Positions 1 through 9,849 of a DNA stretch of 26,031 nucleotides are shown here, one piece after another. A model generated the notes under the pieces. That model worked only from the letters and a program-made list of their open reading frames with translations. It made no database searches and had not been told where the DNA came from. This stretch comes from Plakobranchus ocellatus (taxonomy: Eukaryota > Mollusca > Gastropoda > Plakobranchidae): NCBI GenBank assembly GCA_019648995.1, contig BLXT01001791.1, positions 10,633 through 36,663 on the forward strand, read 5' to 3'. Within the stretch, counting starts at the first letter, position 1; every line of letters begins with the position of its first letter. The position numbers and the translations under genes were made by a program.

Positions 1-268
1 CCTCGTTGGTCGATGTTTTCGGGCGACCAGACTTTGGCTCATCACCTAGACTGGTTCGGCCCTCCCCAAACCAAGTTCACCATTTATACACTCTAGATCT
101 TGACATAGCACCCTCACCATATGTTTCTGCTATTTGTTTGTGAATTTCAGAAGGTTTTGATCCTTTCGAAAACAAAAAACGCACAACAGCTCTGACCTCC
201 AGCTTTGACCACTCTTTGATGGCGGTAACCATATTGGAACCAGTAGTGTTCAATAGTGCGTTCATCAA
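1..268 (-). pseudogene. Mariner-like transposase, N-terminal HTH part, inactivated and cut by the window edge
   Basis: Read on the minus strand from an ATG at 268, the frame gives a helix-turn-helix region typical of the N-terminus of mariner transposases (VRAVVRFLFSKGSKPSEIHK, then SRSRVYKW). A TGA at 77-79 interrupts it exactly where family members usually have Cys after the Trp. Reading on in the same frame to position 1 gives TWFGEGRTSLGDEPKSGRPK, the linker that normally follows. The DDE/D catalytic domain would lie left of the window. Known of the family: the HTH binds the TIRs, and the catalytic domain cuts and pastes at TA. Inferred: a dead copy, because of the nonsense codon. I am confident of the family but cannot name the subfamily. 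Confidence 0.85.
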
Positions 269-361
269 TGGTGCTGAAACTGCGCACCTTGAAAGTTAAT
301 TTGTTGTACTGGTGTTTCCCGTTTACAGAATTAAAAAATATGGATTGGTTCAAGAATTATG

Positions 362-396
362 CCCCTTTTCCTGTTTCTTTTCGGACGTCCCTCGTA
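362..396 (-). repeat. Terminal inverted repeat of the mariner-like element with flanking TA
   Basis: On the minus strand the segment begins TACGAGGGACGTCCGAAAAG. TA followed by CGAGGG is a common start for mariner TIRs, and TA is the superfamily target dinucleotide. It lies about 95 bases upstream of the transposase start codon, the usual spacing. The partner TIR is outside the window, so the boundary is inferred from one end only. Confidence 0.65.
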
Positions 397-2837
397 GCAC
401 CCTCAATGATTATAACTTTTTTTTTTTATGCATAAAAATTATTTTCAAATCGTAATTTGTATTCGCAAAAAGTTCACTTTTTTCGTCTTTGTCCTGAAAA
501 CTCTTTTTGAAAAAACCAAACAAAATGAAAAATGACAAACGACGCATGATTACGAAGTAAGCCCAATATGATAATATTAGTATGATGATGATGTATTTCA
601 GCTTCAACGCGAGGCAAACAATAGAACATGATACAAAAAAATGTGATAAGTTGTCATAAGGAAAAAGTAGCTGAAATAATACCTCTGGCAACAAAAACCA
701 GGATGTTGAGAAAATATTATAGTTTCTATCAAGGAAAAGACCATCTGGAAAAGATTATGTCGAAAAGAAATGTTTTGAAATTAGTGAGTGAGTAAAAATC
801 AAGGCTAATGAAAAGAAAAATACACAACTGATCTTTGAACGGTTTTTACGATCGCAGTGCGAGAAAAGCATGCATTGAATCTGGATAGGACAACGCATAA
901 TAATAATTATAAGAAATGCTATATTGCCAGTTGCGTTGTATGGATAATAAATGTGTACTTTAGTAAGCAATAGAAAACAGATCGCAGCGTTTGAAATGAA
1001 AATCTGCAGATAAATTTAGCTGTAATTGAGGGTGTAATAAGAAAATTGATTGATTGGCATGAACCCACCAAACTGCCCTTCCCTTCTAAAGACAAAAATG
1101 TTACAGTTTGATTAGTTCGCCACACCAACGCCAACACTTACCTTGTAAACGTATTTTAAAAATGAAGCCGGGAAGAGCAAGAACAATGAAAATGTCAGAA
1201 AAGGGCTTGAAATAACTACAAAAGGTTGAGAGAATAGCAACAGTTTGGAATTGTAGTTTGCTTGAAGGGTGGAGAAGCAAAGTTTAGGAAAGATGATGAC
1301 GAATATCAGCTCAGAAAATATAATTATAAAGCTTCCAGTTTATTTGTTCTCTCGTTCCCAATAAAGGCAATGGACGCCAGATGAACATAACAGTCATTGC
1401 TCTCGATTTCTTTGACGTTCAAAATTTTCTTTGTGCTTTTTTGTTTCATTTTACTTTTTATTTAGCTCATGGTTTTTGTCGACGGATTATTCAAATTATA
1501 AACTATGCATTCCAGAATGGAGTAAAATAACAACATTATTAGTTGTTCTGATAAAATTCTTTTTAGGCCATGCGTTTTTTCCTCCGTATTTCTGCACATA
1601 ACACCTAATAATTACATTTCCAAGTTTAATGGTTTTTTTTTATGTCCTTTACCTCTGATTTAATACACGTGTATAAAGGCTGTATTGTTTTAATCTAGGT
1701 TTCTATCTAATCTAGGGGGTCAATCTTTGCAATGTATGGTCTGTCGAAGCGCCATCTCTAATCGTGATGGAAGTTAAGTAGACCATTAAAAAATATTAAA
1801 TCATCCTAGCACCATTTGAGCTAATTTCAGATCATTTCGAGTTTCCCTTGGGTTACCCAGAGCTGTGTCAACACCTGCAATATATCTGTTTGGTAAATCT
1901 AGATCTAGACTGGGTCCAACCCCTACTTTAGTTGGCATTTGTTTTGTTTGTTTTTGTTCTTATCACAGCCCCCCCCCCCGACCAAATTCTTTTTCCACTC
2001 GCAGGCATACACAAAAACTCACCCATGCTCACAGACATTCTAATCTTAATGTTTTGCTCCACTGTGATCCTAGAGTCAACTCTCTGAAGAACCCAAACGT
2101 TAGCATTTATGTTCTAAAGCTCTTCCATTGAAAACAAAAGAAAAGTGTTTTCTGAGTGACTTTTTACTGCATGGTTGGATTGTGTTCAAATCTTGTAGGC
2201 GTCCTAAAGTATTTTGTTTTAACATAGTTAAAATTCTTAGCAAGCGCATGTTGGTTTCGTTTTTGTGTGGTATGGCATAGGTTCTGAGAAGTTTACAGTT
2301 ATGTCAACAACTAAAATTGAAAAAGCAAACACCATTTCACAAAGGTCTTTTTCTTCAGTGAGCAACCTATATCGATTTGATTCGCCGTTTATTCTGGCAC
2401 TGAGACAATGTGTGACGGTAAAAAGATGCCTTTGATTGTGCGGAAGTACTGAAGGAAATGCAAAGGGCTACAAGCAAAGCAATATAAACTATAAAGTACA
2501 TTTTAATGAGGATCTGCAGTGGTTGGAAAGAGAGATTATTCTGTAGAATATGACAATCAAGGGAACAGCCCAGCTTCACGCTATCATCACCGGAGATCGT
2601 GTGTTCGGTTTTCCTTTACAAGCCACTTTCCTCTACTTTTTTCCCCTACCTGTTTCACCAGGTCTCATTGGGATGTAGCTGAGGCTTGTCTGGAGCAAAC
2701 ATGGTCTATTACTTACCACTCACTTCTCTGCTCCGATGTCCAGACAAGCTTACAATATTCAGCTCTTTTCCCGTTACTCAGTTTTAAAGTTACTTCCATG
2801 ACTAAGGTCTACCTATTTTGTTGATTGTTATCTTTGT
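397..2837. other. Intergenic, AT-rich; no gene recognised
   Basis: No exon with credible splice sites or recognisable protein similarity was found on either strand. Open frames here are short and low in complexity. The only structured item noted is an 11-base inverted repeat listed separately (2684-2749). Confidence 0.6.
2684..2749. repeat. Inverted repeat, 11-base arms, 44-base loop
   Basis: GCTTGTCTGGA at 2684-2694 is the exact reverse complement of TCCAGACAAGC at 2739-2749. The surrounding 200 bases are somewhat richer in GC than the neighbourhood. It could be part of an old mobile element; no family was recognised. Confidence 0.5.
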
Positions 2838-2969
2838 GAGAGAAAGAGATAGAGATATAGAGGGAGATGGAGATATATATATATATATATATATATATAG
2901 ATGGAGAGAGAGGGGGGGGGGAGAGAGAAGGAGAGGGAGAGAGACAGAGACAGAGAGAGAGAGAGAGAT
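2838..2969. repeat. Compound microsatellite (GA)n-(AT)n-(GA)n
   Basis: A purine-rich GA tract is interrupted by an uninterrupted AT run at 2872-2899 and a short G run. Simple-sequence expansion; no function inferred. Confidence 0.95.
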
Positions 2970-3242
2970 TTTAAGAAGTAGTCGATAAATGCCGTGTAAA
3001 ATCTCTTGCTAAACGAAATAAGGACACGTCATGATAATACTGAAAACTCACATCTATAAATAACAAGATAGCATCCGAGCTGGATTAACGAAAAAAAAAA
3101 AGATAATTGGGAATAGAATGCTTTGTTGAAAACTGAACCATTTTATTGTCAACCAGTTTATATTTACTGACTGCGGAGAGATCTTCTCTTCATCTCAATC
3201 TTTTAGTTTTATTCTAATAATACTTTTCATGAGATTGAAACA

Positions 3243-3245
<3 letters not shown>

Positions 3246-3278
<33 letters not shown>
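3246..3278. repeat. (CAA)n microsatellite
   Basis: Eleven CAA units in a row. On the minus strand this gives a leucine run in an otherwise unconvincing open frame (3195-3587), which I do not regard as a gene. Confidence 0.95.
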
Positions 3279-5133
3279 AAAACTGATGAAGGCAAAAGCA
3301 CTTGCATTTTGCACCTTTTTAGGTTGAACTAATATAAGGGAAAAAACATTATTAAAGACAAGCGGCATCATCATGGGCTTGGAAGTTGCATTAAGGTGAA
3401 GGATGAGAACAGCTACAATCACTTGTGGTGACGGAAGCTCGCCCACAAAATTATAATTGTAAATTATAATATTACGCCACAAGAGAAGAGTCGCAAAAAA
3501 CTGTTCTGTAACGCATAAAACACTTAATTTAAACTTGAAAAAAAAAAAAATCAACCACAGGAGGTAGTTAAGGCAATTTGATGTCAAAGAGCATGTAAAG
3601 TTTCAGAAAATTATATTGAATAACAAAAATTTGCTTGTTAAAAAAAAAAACACCGCATTTTTTTTTTTTTTTGTTGATCTAAACAAGATGTGTGCATAGA
3701 TCTTTGTTCGTTCTTTGCTTGTTTGTGACTTATTTTTCGTTATCGAATCAGTGCATTTTACTTACGCTTCGTTTACACTGGGCTTTTTCTTGTAATGATG
3801 CTCACGACGAAGAGTGTGCGAAACGAACGGCTCAGTAGATAGATAGTTTAAAAAGAAAAAAAAAAAGAAGGAAAAGGCAAAACAAAAACAAAACGGTCGA
3901 TTTCGATTTTGTAAAAAAAAAAAAAATTAAAAAAAAACCTTAAGTAAGGGGCGAAAAAAAAAAAAAAATAATAGACTCCATCTGTAATCAACTCACACCC
4001 AGATCTACCTAATATCCTCATAATTTCATAGCTGTATATCCATGGTTTATCTACAAGGCCTACTACACAGATGAAATTTTACTAAGGTCCACAGTTATTG
4101 TATGGGTGTTAATTGTAGGGCCTACACAAATAATAGTTGAGCAGATTGAAATTATCAGACAGCATAAAAAACCAAATGATTGTTTTATGCTAGTAATCTC
4201 CTTAAACTTTAAATGGGAGATGTCATGGTATTTGGTCTGATGCTGTTTGCCGCGCAATGTACCATAGAAGTTTCTGAGCTTTGAGCCGCTGAGACGTTGG
4301 TGTAAGCTTTTTTTCTACTCGCCCTTTAAGTGAGTCAGTAATAGACCTCATCCTTTCCAAAAAAGTATTTTAAAGATTTCAAAATATTTCCTTAGTTCCC
4401 GCAAGACAACCTAGCCTTGATTTGCAACAGCTTTTCTGCAACAATGACCGTTTTTTACATTTTTGTTTCGTGATTGAATTTTTTTTGCGTCAAATTTAAT
4501 GCTTTGGAAATCTTTAATCGAAAATGGACACGTTGTAATTCAAGACTAAATTTAATCAAAGACCACTGATATATGACGGGGTCTTCTGAGAGAATTTTAT
4601 ACAGGAAATTGAACCAACACTGAGGAAAACTAATTACTTTAATTGTACATTCAAAAGCTTACATTTGTAAGCGTGCTCCACAGATTTCAAATTCCCATCA
4701 ACAATGTTATTTCATAATTAGTACATCAATATAGACTTTCTCTTTATATGGGCATAACATAATTATATTCATTACTGGCATGTGGGCTTACCTAGTTGCA
4801 TAGACAGTAACATGTATACATTTGTGTGCATCTATGTTAATACAAAGATCAAACTTTTCCATTTAGTCATGAAATGTTTTCGTCTTCTTTATAGCTAGCT
4901 GAGTGCCCGGATCCACTTCTTTAAAGAATGATAATTTAAAAAAAACGTGACTTTAAAAAGACAACAGACTTAAGATTTATAAATACTAACACAGTCAAAA
5001 TTTGCAAACTTGGGAAGTAGTCTATGACGGTGGTTTTCTTAATGCTTTAATTCATGTAACTTAATGAAGAAACAGCAGGAAATACTTGTTATGCTAAAGG
5101 GGTATGTAGATGTCATTAATTGGGCAAAAGAAA
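3279..5133. other. Intergenic, AT-rich with poly(A) runs; nothing recognised
   Basis: Several A or T homopolymers lie between 3540 and 3970. No credible exon, RNA gene or mobile-element boundary was seen. Confidence 0.6.
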
Positions 5134-5180
5134 TGTGTGTGTGTGTGTGTGTGTGTGTGGGGGGGGGGGGGGATAGGGGG
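5134..5180. repeat. (TG)n microsatellite followed by poly(G)
   Basis: Thirteen TG units (5134-5159) run into a G homopolymer (about 5159-5172) and a second short G tract. The pure G run may be poorly sequenced or assembled. Confidence 0.95.
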
Positions 5181-5956
5181 GGGAAAGGAGATAATTAAGT
5201 AGGGCTGGATAAATTGAACTGAATAGGAAATGGTTCAATTAAAGCTGTCCTAGAAAGAATCTCAAACTATTTAGAGAAATCATTCTATGAATATTGATGT
5301 CGATTGGGGCGCCAAAAAACAGCATGATTTTTTCCACCAATTCAGTAACGGGACCTTTTTAGAGACTTGGTTTTGCACTTGCTGCAACTGTAGGGCTTTT
5401 CAGTTCTTTTCCTATATTTCTATTTGTTTTGCTGACTGAATCTGTCCCCGACCATATTTCTTTCAACATTAAATTGTGGTCGTGATTAAATTGGAATTGG
5501 ACAAATCTTGCTTTGCTAGGCATAATGTGCTAATTTTCTTTTTTTTTTTTCCAATGGAAAAATACCTACTTTATATTATTATCAGATGGCATGCAGAATT
5601 GCTGCGTTAACTTTGGGAGACCATAAACCAGTTTTGAAGAATCTTGTTTGCTATCTCCTCAACTCAAAACAATGGTTAGAATGGAAAAAAAACCCCCCCC
5701 AAAAAAAACATCCGTCCATTGCTGATACAATTTCAGTTTTATGATCCAAGCAAAAATTAAAGCAAATGTTTCCAACCTTTCTATAGCGTACCAAAACTTG
5801 AACAATAAATTTCTCTCTGCCATTCTGTTCCTCCAAACTATAATTGAAAGATGCTTTATCTTTGGAACTCCCTGAATTTATAAACCTATCCATGATAAGG
5901 ATTGCTCAGGTCAAGAGAGTCATTAGGTGGGCCAGTCTTGTTTTATTAAGGTATGA
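5181..5956. other. Intergenic; nothing recognised
   Basis: AT-rich with a few homopolymers, including adjoining C and A runs at 5692-5708. The open frames on both strands carry no recognisable domain. Confidence 0.6.
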
Positions 5957-6030
5957 ATCATCGTCATCATCATCATCATCATCATCGTCATCATCATCAT
6001 CATCATCATTATCATCAACATCATCATCAA
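5957..6030 (-). repeat. (TGA)n tail of a non-LTR retrotransposon
   Basis: On the plus strand this is an imperfect TCA/CAT repeat; on the minus strand it is (TGA)n starting immediately at the stop codon of the retrotransposon frame at 6027-6260. Several non-LTR families end in a short microsatellite instead of poly(A), so I read it as the element's 3' terminus and not an independent microsatellite. Confidence 0.65.
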
Positions 6031-6260
6031 TCTCTTGGTCTTTGTGACCGTTGGGGCGCTATTGAAGGTTTGTCAACCAGCCTCCTCCATCTCTCTCCAT
6101 TCTCCATTTCTCTTAGAGCGTCACTCAGCTTTAAGCCTGTCCATTCTGAATGTTGTCTTCCCATCTTTTTTTCAGTGTACATGTCCTTCTCACCCCGTGC
6201 ACAGTACCTTGCAGGAATGTGTTGGCAAGCCCTTGTGATCGTGAGACATGTCCATATCAT
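6027..6260 (-). pseudogene. Non-LTR retrotransposon ORF2, extreme C-terminal end
   Basis: The minus-strand frame (77 residues) ends with a region shaped like the C-terminal tail of invertebrate non-LTR reverse-transcriptase polyproteins: a WTGLKLSDALRE segment, then ERWRRLVD, then QRSQRPRD and stop. The pattern 'W-x-G-L-x-L-x-x-A-x-x ... D/E-R-x-x-W-R-x-L-V' is the recognisable part. The reverse transcriptase and endonuclease domains are absent, as expected of 5'-truncated copies made by target-primed reverse transcription. The family assignment is from memory of similar tails and is the least certain part; the clade cannot be named. Confidence 0.55.
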
Positions 6261-6299
6261 TTCAGTTTCCGTTTTTTCACAATTGTGAAGAGGTCATCA

Positions 6300-7487
6300 T
6301 GGTTTCCGATGGCTTGCCAGAATCAGAATAATAAGCAAATAATCTATGAAACTTAGAGATAAAAGCTAACCGTGCCCGCCGGTTCTAGCTGAGTTTGTTG
6401 ACGTCCGAAAAGAGATACCTGTAATGCGTATGATTATCATCTCATACCAACAATCCTAACCGCATATACTCTCTCACCATGAGTACTTCAGAAAATAGCT
6501 ACAGCACAATATTGATTATGTTAAAAAGCGATTGAAGTGATGTTCGTAGTGATTGGAATCCAGCACAGAATTTAAAAATCTTTGCGCATCTATTCCGTAT
6601 TTAGTTGAAGTTGTGATAGACGAATCTCTGTATGTGAAACAAGTTGGCTAACCCACGCCAGAATTCGGCTATGGATTCTGATAAAAAAAACTCTGCTTGC
6701 ATGTTTCCTTTTTCATAGTATTAATTAATTCTCTATTTTTGTTGATTAAAACAGAAATTAAGGCCAACTTTCTGTTAGATCTAGCTCTGATTTGTTATTC
6801 TTTAATAAAATGGGCTTTGTTTTTCTCAAAGGAAAAACCCATGACTCATAATTTTTACATAGTCTAGGTCAAGCCGATCTGCACAATAATAATTATGGTT
6901 TAAACCACATATGGTTTGTCCGGGGGTTTGCGTCAGTCCTTGCATTAGGTTATTGTAGACTATTGAATAATGGACCACCATGATCTTTTTTGGTCGACTG
7001 AAACCTAAGTTTTGAACAATAATTTTTGTGTTTACGTCGCTATTTGCTTTAACATCATGACTGTGGGCTTCCTTTCCTACATTCTGCCGCAGTTAAAACA
7101 AAATGCACAGCCAGAGAGAGAAATGGGGGCTCACGTTATTCATCATTTTTTATCTAGTCTAGTCTTGTACGATTGAGATCCAAGAAGCAAACCTCTCTTG
7201 AATCTGAATTTGGTCGTCGTGTAACAAAGCTATAGAATTTTTTTTAAGCACCTTTCGTCTCGCTCCAATAATGTACCTTGAGAAACGAAAATTTGATCCA
7301 ACGACTAATTAAAAAGTAGGACAGTGGAAAATCAAACGTTGATTTTAGTTTCTTCGTTAATAATTTGAAACAAGATTTGTCAATTTCTAAGTCACACCAC
7401 GACCTACTCACAATGAAAATGTTGCAGCTTTACGTGCAGCGGTTTTCGAGCAGTTAGTGGACAAAATTTGTAGTCCTACAATTATAA

Positions 7488-7490
<3 letters not shown>
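6300..7490. other. Intergenic; nothing recognised
   Basis: AT-rich sequence without credible exons, inverted repeats of note or known repeat signatures. Confidence 0.6.

Positions 7491-7553
<63 letters not shown>
7491..7553. repeat. (TA)n microsatellite abutting element A
   Basis: About 60 bases of uninterrupted alternating T and A end exactly where the left TIR of element A begins. A shorter ATATAT stretch flanks the right end (9842-9848), so the element appears inserted in, or has seeded, a TA-rich tract. This hides any target-site duplication. Confidence 0.95.
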
Positions 7554-7556
<3 letters not shown>

Positions 7557-7612
7557 GGGTGCAAGGGAAAAACAGGGAATGTCAATTTTTAGCATTTTGA
7601 GATACGTCAAAT
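7552..7612 (+). repeat. Element A left TIR
   Basis: About 45 bases match the right TIR exactly in inverted orientation, continuing imperfectly to about 7612. It includes the GGGTGCAAGG start and the AAAAACAGGGAATGTCAA core. Confidence 0.9.
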
Positions 7613-7772
7613 TTAGTTTTCAAAGACTTCTCTTTCACTCTCTATGATCAAATGGTTGGTGAATTTGCTTTTTGTAGGTAAGAACATCAACAGGACGACT
7701 GAAATAATTCGAAAAAAAATGTTTTCTCACCTTTTTATTGATTTCAGAAGGGTTTTTGTGAGTCATGTCCTA

Positions 7773-7792
7773 AATTGACATTCCCTGTTTTT
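7773..7792 (+). repeat. Internal copy of the element A TIR core
   Basis: AATTGACATTCCCTGTTTTT, identical to the core of the right TIR and in the same orientation as it (inverted with respect to the nearby left TIR). Candidate subterminal transposase-binding site. Confidence 0.8.
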
Positions 7793-8470
7793 AAGTTGCA
7801 CAACGTGGTTACATCATCTACGCTTAAATTAGAGCTAGTAAAGCCAATAGAAGTTTATAGAACCCAAAGGCATTTATTGTATTTGATGTGAAAAGTGATT
7901 GAATATTAGAAGATGTAAAGTTGTATCTAGCTTCAAGAAAATTACTGCACGTTAGAAAGCACTCTTGTTCATCCCGCCTCTTTCGTCTCTTTCAATTCAC
8001 CAATTTTGCATCAAAAACATCTATCCAAATTCGAATTAAAAAATCAAGCCTAGGTTTTATTGTATAATAATATTGACTGTTTAATGACAACAAAAAAAAA
8101 ATAGATTGAAACATACAGCAACATTAAGCTCCTGCAAAATTTAAACAAAAAATACACGGCAGTTTAAAAGTCATCCTGTCAATCATTATATCTGGGAAAA
8201 TGACATTCATCCAAAAATTTAATTTTACATGAACTGTTGATCAAAAGCCAGTCTCTTTTCAATCATGATAATTTTATGAGGAAAAAAAAACTCTAAAACG
8301 TTTGACTTCCCACAGAATACACATACAACTAAAAAAAGTAAACACACAATCATACACACTCTAAAAGTAAAAGGCATTATATCTTTCACAAGAAAACAGT
8401 CAATCTTTTTCAACGGTACTTTTTAAGGTTAAGGTCATCCTACTGATTTAAAAACAAATCTCTCAATTTG

Positions 8471-8476
8471 TTTATT
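8471..8476 (-). terminator. Candidate poly(A) signal AATAAA for the element A gene
   Basis: AATAAA on the minus strand, about 55 bases after the stop codon at 8530-8532. Its placement fits a 3' UTR, but AATAAA is frequent by chance in such AT-rich DNA. Confidence 0.45.
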
Positions 8477-8529
8477 TGATAGGAATAATGAAATTTCGAA
8501 AATAGTTAAACATAAAAAATATTCAGACT

Positions 8530-9354
8530 TCAGTATCGCTCAAAGGCCTTGGGTCTGTTTTGGCGTTTTCCTCTTCGGTCCAGGGGTGCCATACCTGAAT
8601 TTATTAAAAAAAAACATTGAGATATAAAAATTCACTTTATAAAAGAGTAAAATTTAAAAACGGACTCCCAATTTTGTATTCTGTTTACAGCTGACTCACA
8701 TTTATATGGCTCATAATTTCTCTAGCTTAATCTACTCATTTAATAAGTTCATAGCCTAAAACTCATGATGAATTGCATATTTCCTCGAGCAATTGGTGGA
8801 GTTTATTAGATTTATAGATCCATGCCAGACATAAAATGATAGATTCTGGTATTGTAATGATACGTTTATTTCTTCATCCAGAATCTAGACGAGTTCAATC
8901 TATCAGGTGAACATACATGTAGTACATCGTTGATTTTTTTTTTTTTTATATTACGAGATATTTCTGTGGACACAGGCTGACGTTTCTTTATCTTAAACCG
9001 TAGACCTATTGTGACGAAGATCGTAAGTTACGTATAGCTTTACCACATTTTAAAAGTTAGATCTAAATCTAGACGTAGAATCTAGCTATTAAAAAAAGTA
9101 GATCTAAAATATCAAAATCTCTAGATAGATCTAAATTTAACTAGATCTAGATTTTCTAGAATCTACATCTAAACAGACTACTCACCAGTTGGTGTGAGGT
9201 TTTTCTGTATTCTCTCAAGTCGAGACTTGGTGATGCCAAAAGTTGAGAGGCAAGCCTTGAAGTAAATAAGTTTTGTCTCACCATGAATAGAAAGATAATA
9301 TCGGTAGAAATTTTCGGGCAGTGCAGCAGCATTGCTTCCCTGCTGGGTCGTCAT
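8530..9354 (-). CDS. Element A two-exon gene: 77-residue transposase-N-terminus-like protein
   Basis: Exon 1 is 9354-9186 and starts ATG (MTTQQGSNAAALPENFYRYY...). It ends ACTG before GTGAGT. Exon 2 is 8594-8530, follows an ATTCAG acceptor, and ends in TGA. The phases match (1 base plus 2 bases makes Gly57) and the frame is open throughout. Residues 18-44 (YRYYLSIHGE to FKACLSTFGITK) and 57-74 (GMAPLDRRGKRQNRPKAF) resemble a segment I recall upstream of the catalytic domain in many uncharacterised metazoan transposase-like proteins: a Y-x-L motif, a hydrophobic helix ending in LGI/FGI, then D-K/R-R-G-K-x-x-N-x-P. No catalytic part follows, so this may be a truncated remnant or a regulator that binds the ends. 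Splicing is predicted, not demonstrated. Confidence 0.7.
9055..9176. repeat. AGATCT/TCTAGA-rich cluster inside element A intron
   Basis: The palindromic hexamers AGATCT and TCTAGA and their mixtures recur about ten times in 120 bases. Similar clusters occur outside the element (11275-11545), so this is a genome-wide simple repeat and not element-specific. It lies in the intron of the 77-residue gene. Confidence 0.8.
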
Positions 9355-9625
9355 TGTTTAATAGTGACCACATTGACAACTTGAGCTAATATGGCATCTT
9401 GTTCATTTTTTAATTTGGTCTAGAAAAGGCTGTCTCAAAGCATCTCATGATTAGACAACTTCATCTTCTTTTCTCTCTCTATCTCTCCCTTTTTTTTTTT
9501 TTTGTCTTTTTTTTTTTTAACCTGTCTGTCGCTTCATTATAACTGGTGCCCGTCTTCTTGGAATATTTTCTCAGTCTAGTCACTATCTCAGTCAGGGAAA
9601 ATCAAGGGGAGTAATGCATAAAACT

Positions 9626-9727
9626 TTGACATTCCTGGTTCTTTGGTTGCAGCAGCTTGACATTCCCTGTTTTTCAGTAGCAGGGCTTATTTTCAACCGT
9701 TATTTTCAGCTGACTCTCCCTGTTTTT
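9626..9727 (+). repeat. Cluster of three subterminal TIR-core copies in element A
   Basis: Three copies of TTGACATTCCCTGTTTTT lie just inside the right end: a diverged one at 9626-9640 (TTGACATTCCTGGTT), a near-exact one at 9657-9674, and TGACTCTCCCTGTTTTT at 9711-9727. All have the same orientation as the right TIR core at 9810. Repeated subterminal motifs are typical transposase-binding arrays in several cut-and-paste families. Confidence 0.8.
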
Positions 9728-9789
9728 ACCTTTCCTAGTTAACTGAGAAGATGGTAGACTAAAATTAATAAACTATCACCTGAAACCAA

Positions 9790-9847
9790 AACCTCAAAAT
9801 CTTAAAAAATTGACATTCCCTGTTTTTCCCTTGCACCCTTCATATAT
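9790..9847 (-). repeat. Element A right TIR
   Basis: Reverse complement of the left TIR. The outer 45 bases are identical between the two ends, which suggests fairly recent activity or ongoing sequence exchange. Confidence 0.9.
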
Positions 9848-9849
9848 AT

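Larger units (their letters stand above)
7546..9849 (-). mobile_element. Element A: 2.3-kb TIR DNA transposon with a spliced minus-strand gene
   Basis: The ends are inverted repeats of each other: plus-strand ATGAAGGGTGCAAGGGAAAA onward at 7552 matches the reverse complement of 9790-9849, with about 45 identical bases followed by weaker similarity (shared ATTTTGAG). The core motif TTGACATTCCCTGTTTTT of the TIR recurs inside, near both ends, like multiple transposase-binding sites. A two-exon gene lies on the minus strand (8530-9354). No catalytic DDE region was found, so the copy is probably non-autonomous. The superfamily is undetermined; both flanks are TA-rich, so no target duplication can be defined. 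Confidence 0.85.

Noticed and set aside
3195-3587. 130-codon minus-strand open frame with a leucine run
   Set aside because: The leucine run is the CAA microsatellite and the rest is translated AT-rich DNA with poly(F/L/I) composition; no domain or splice context.
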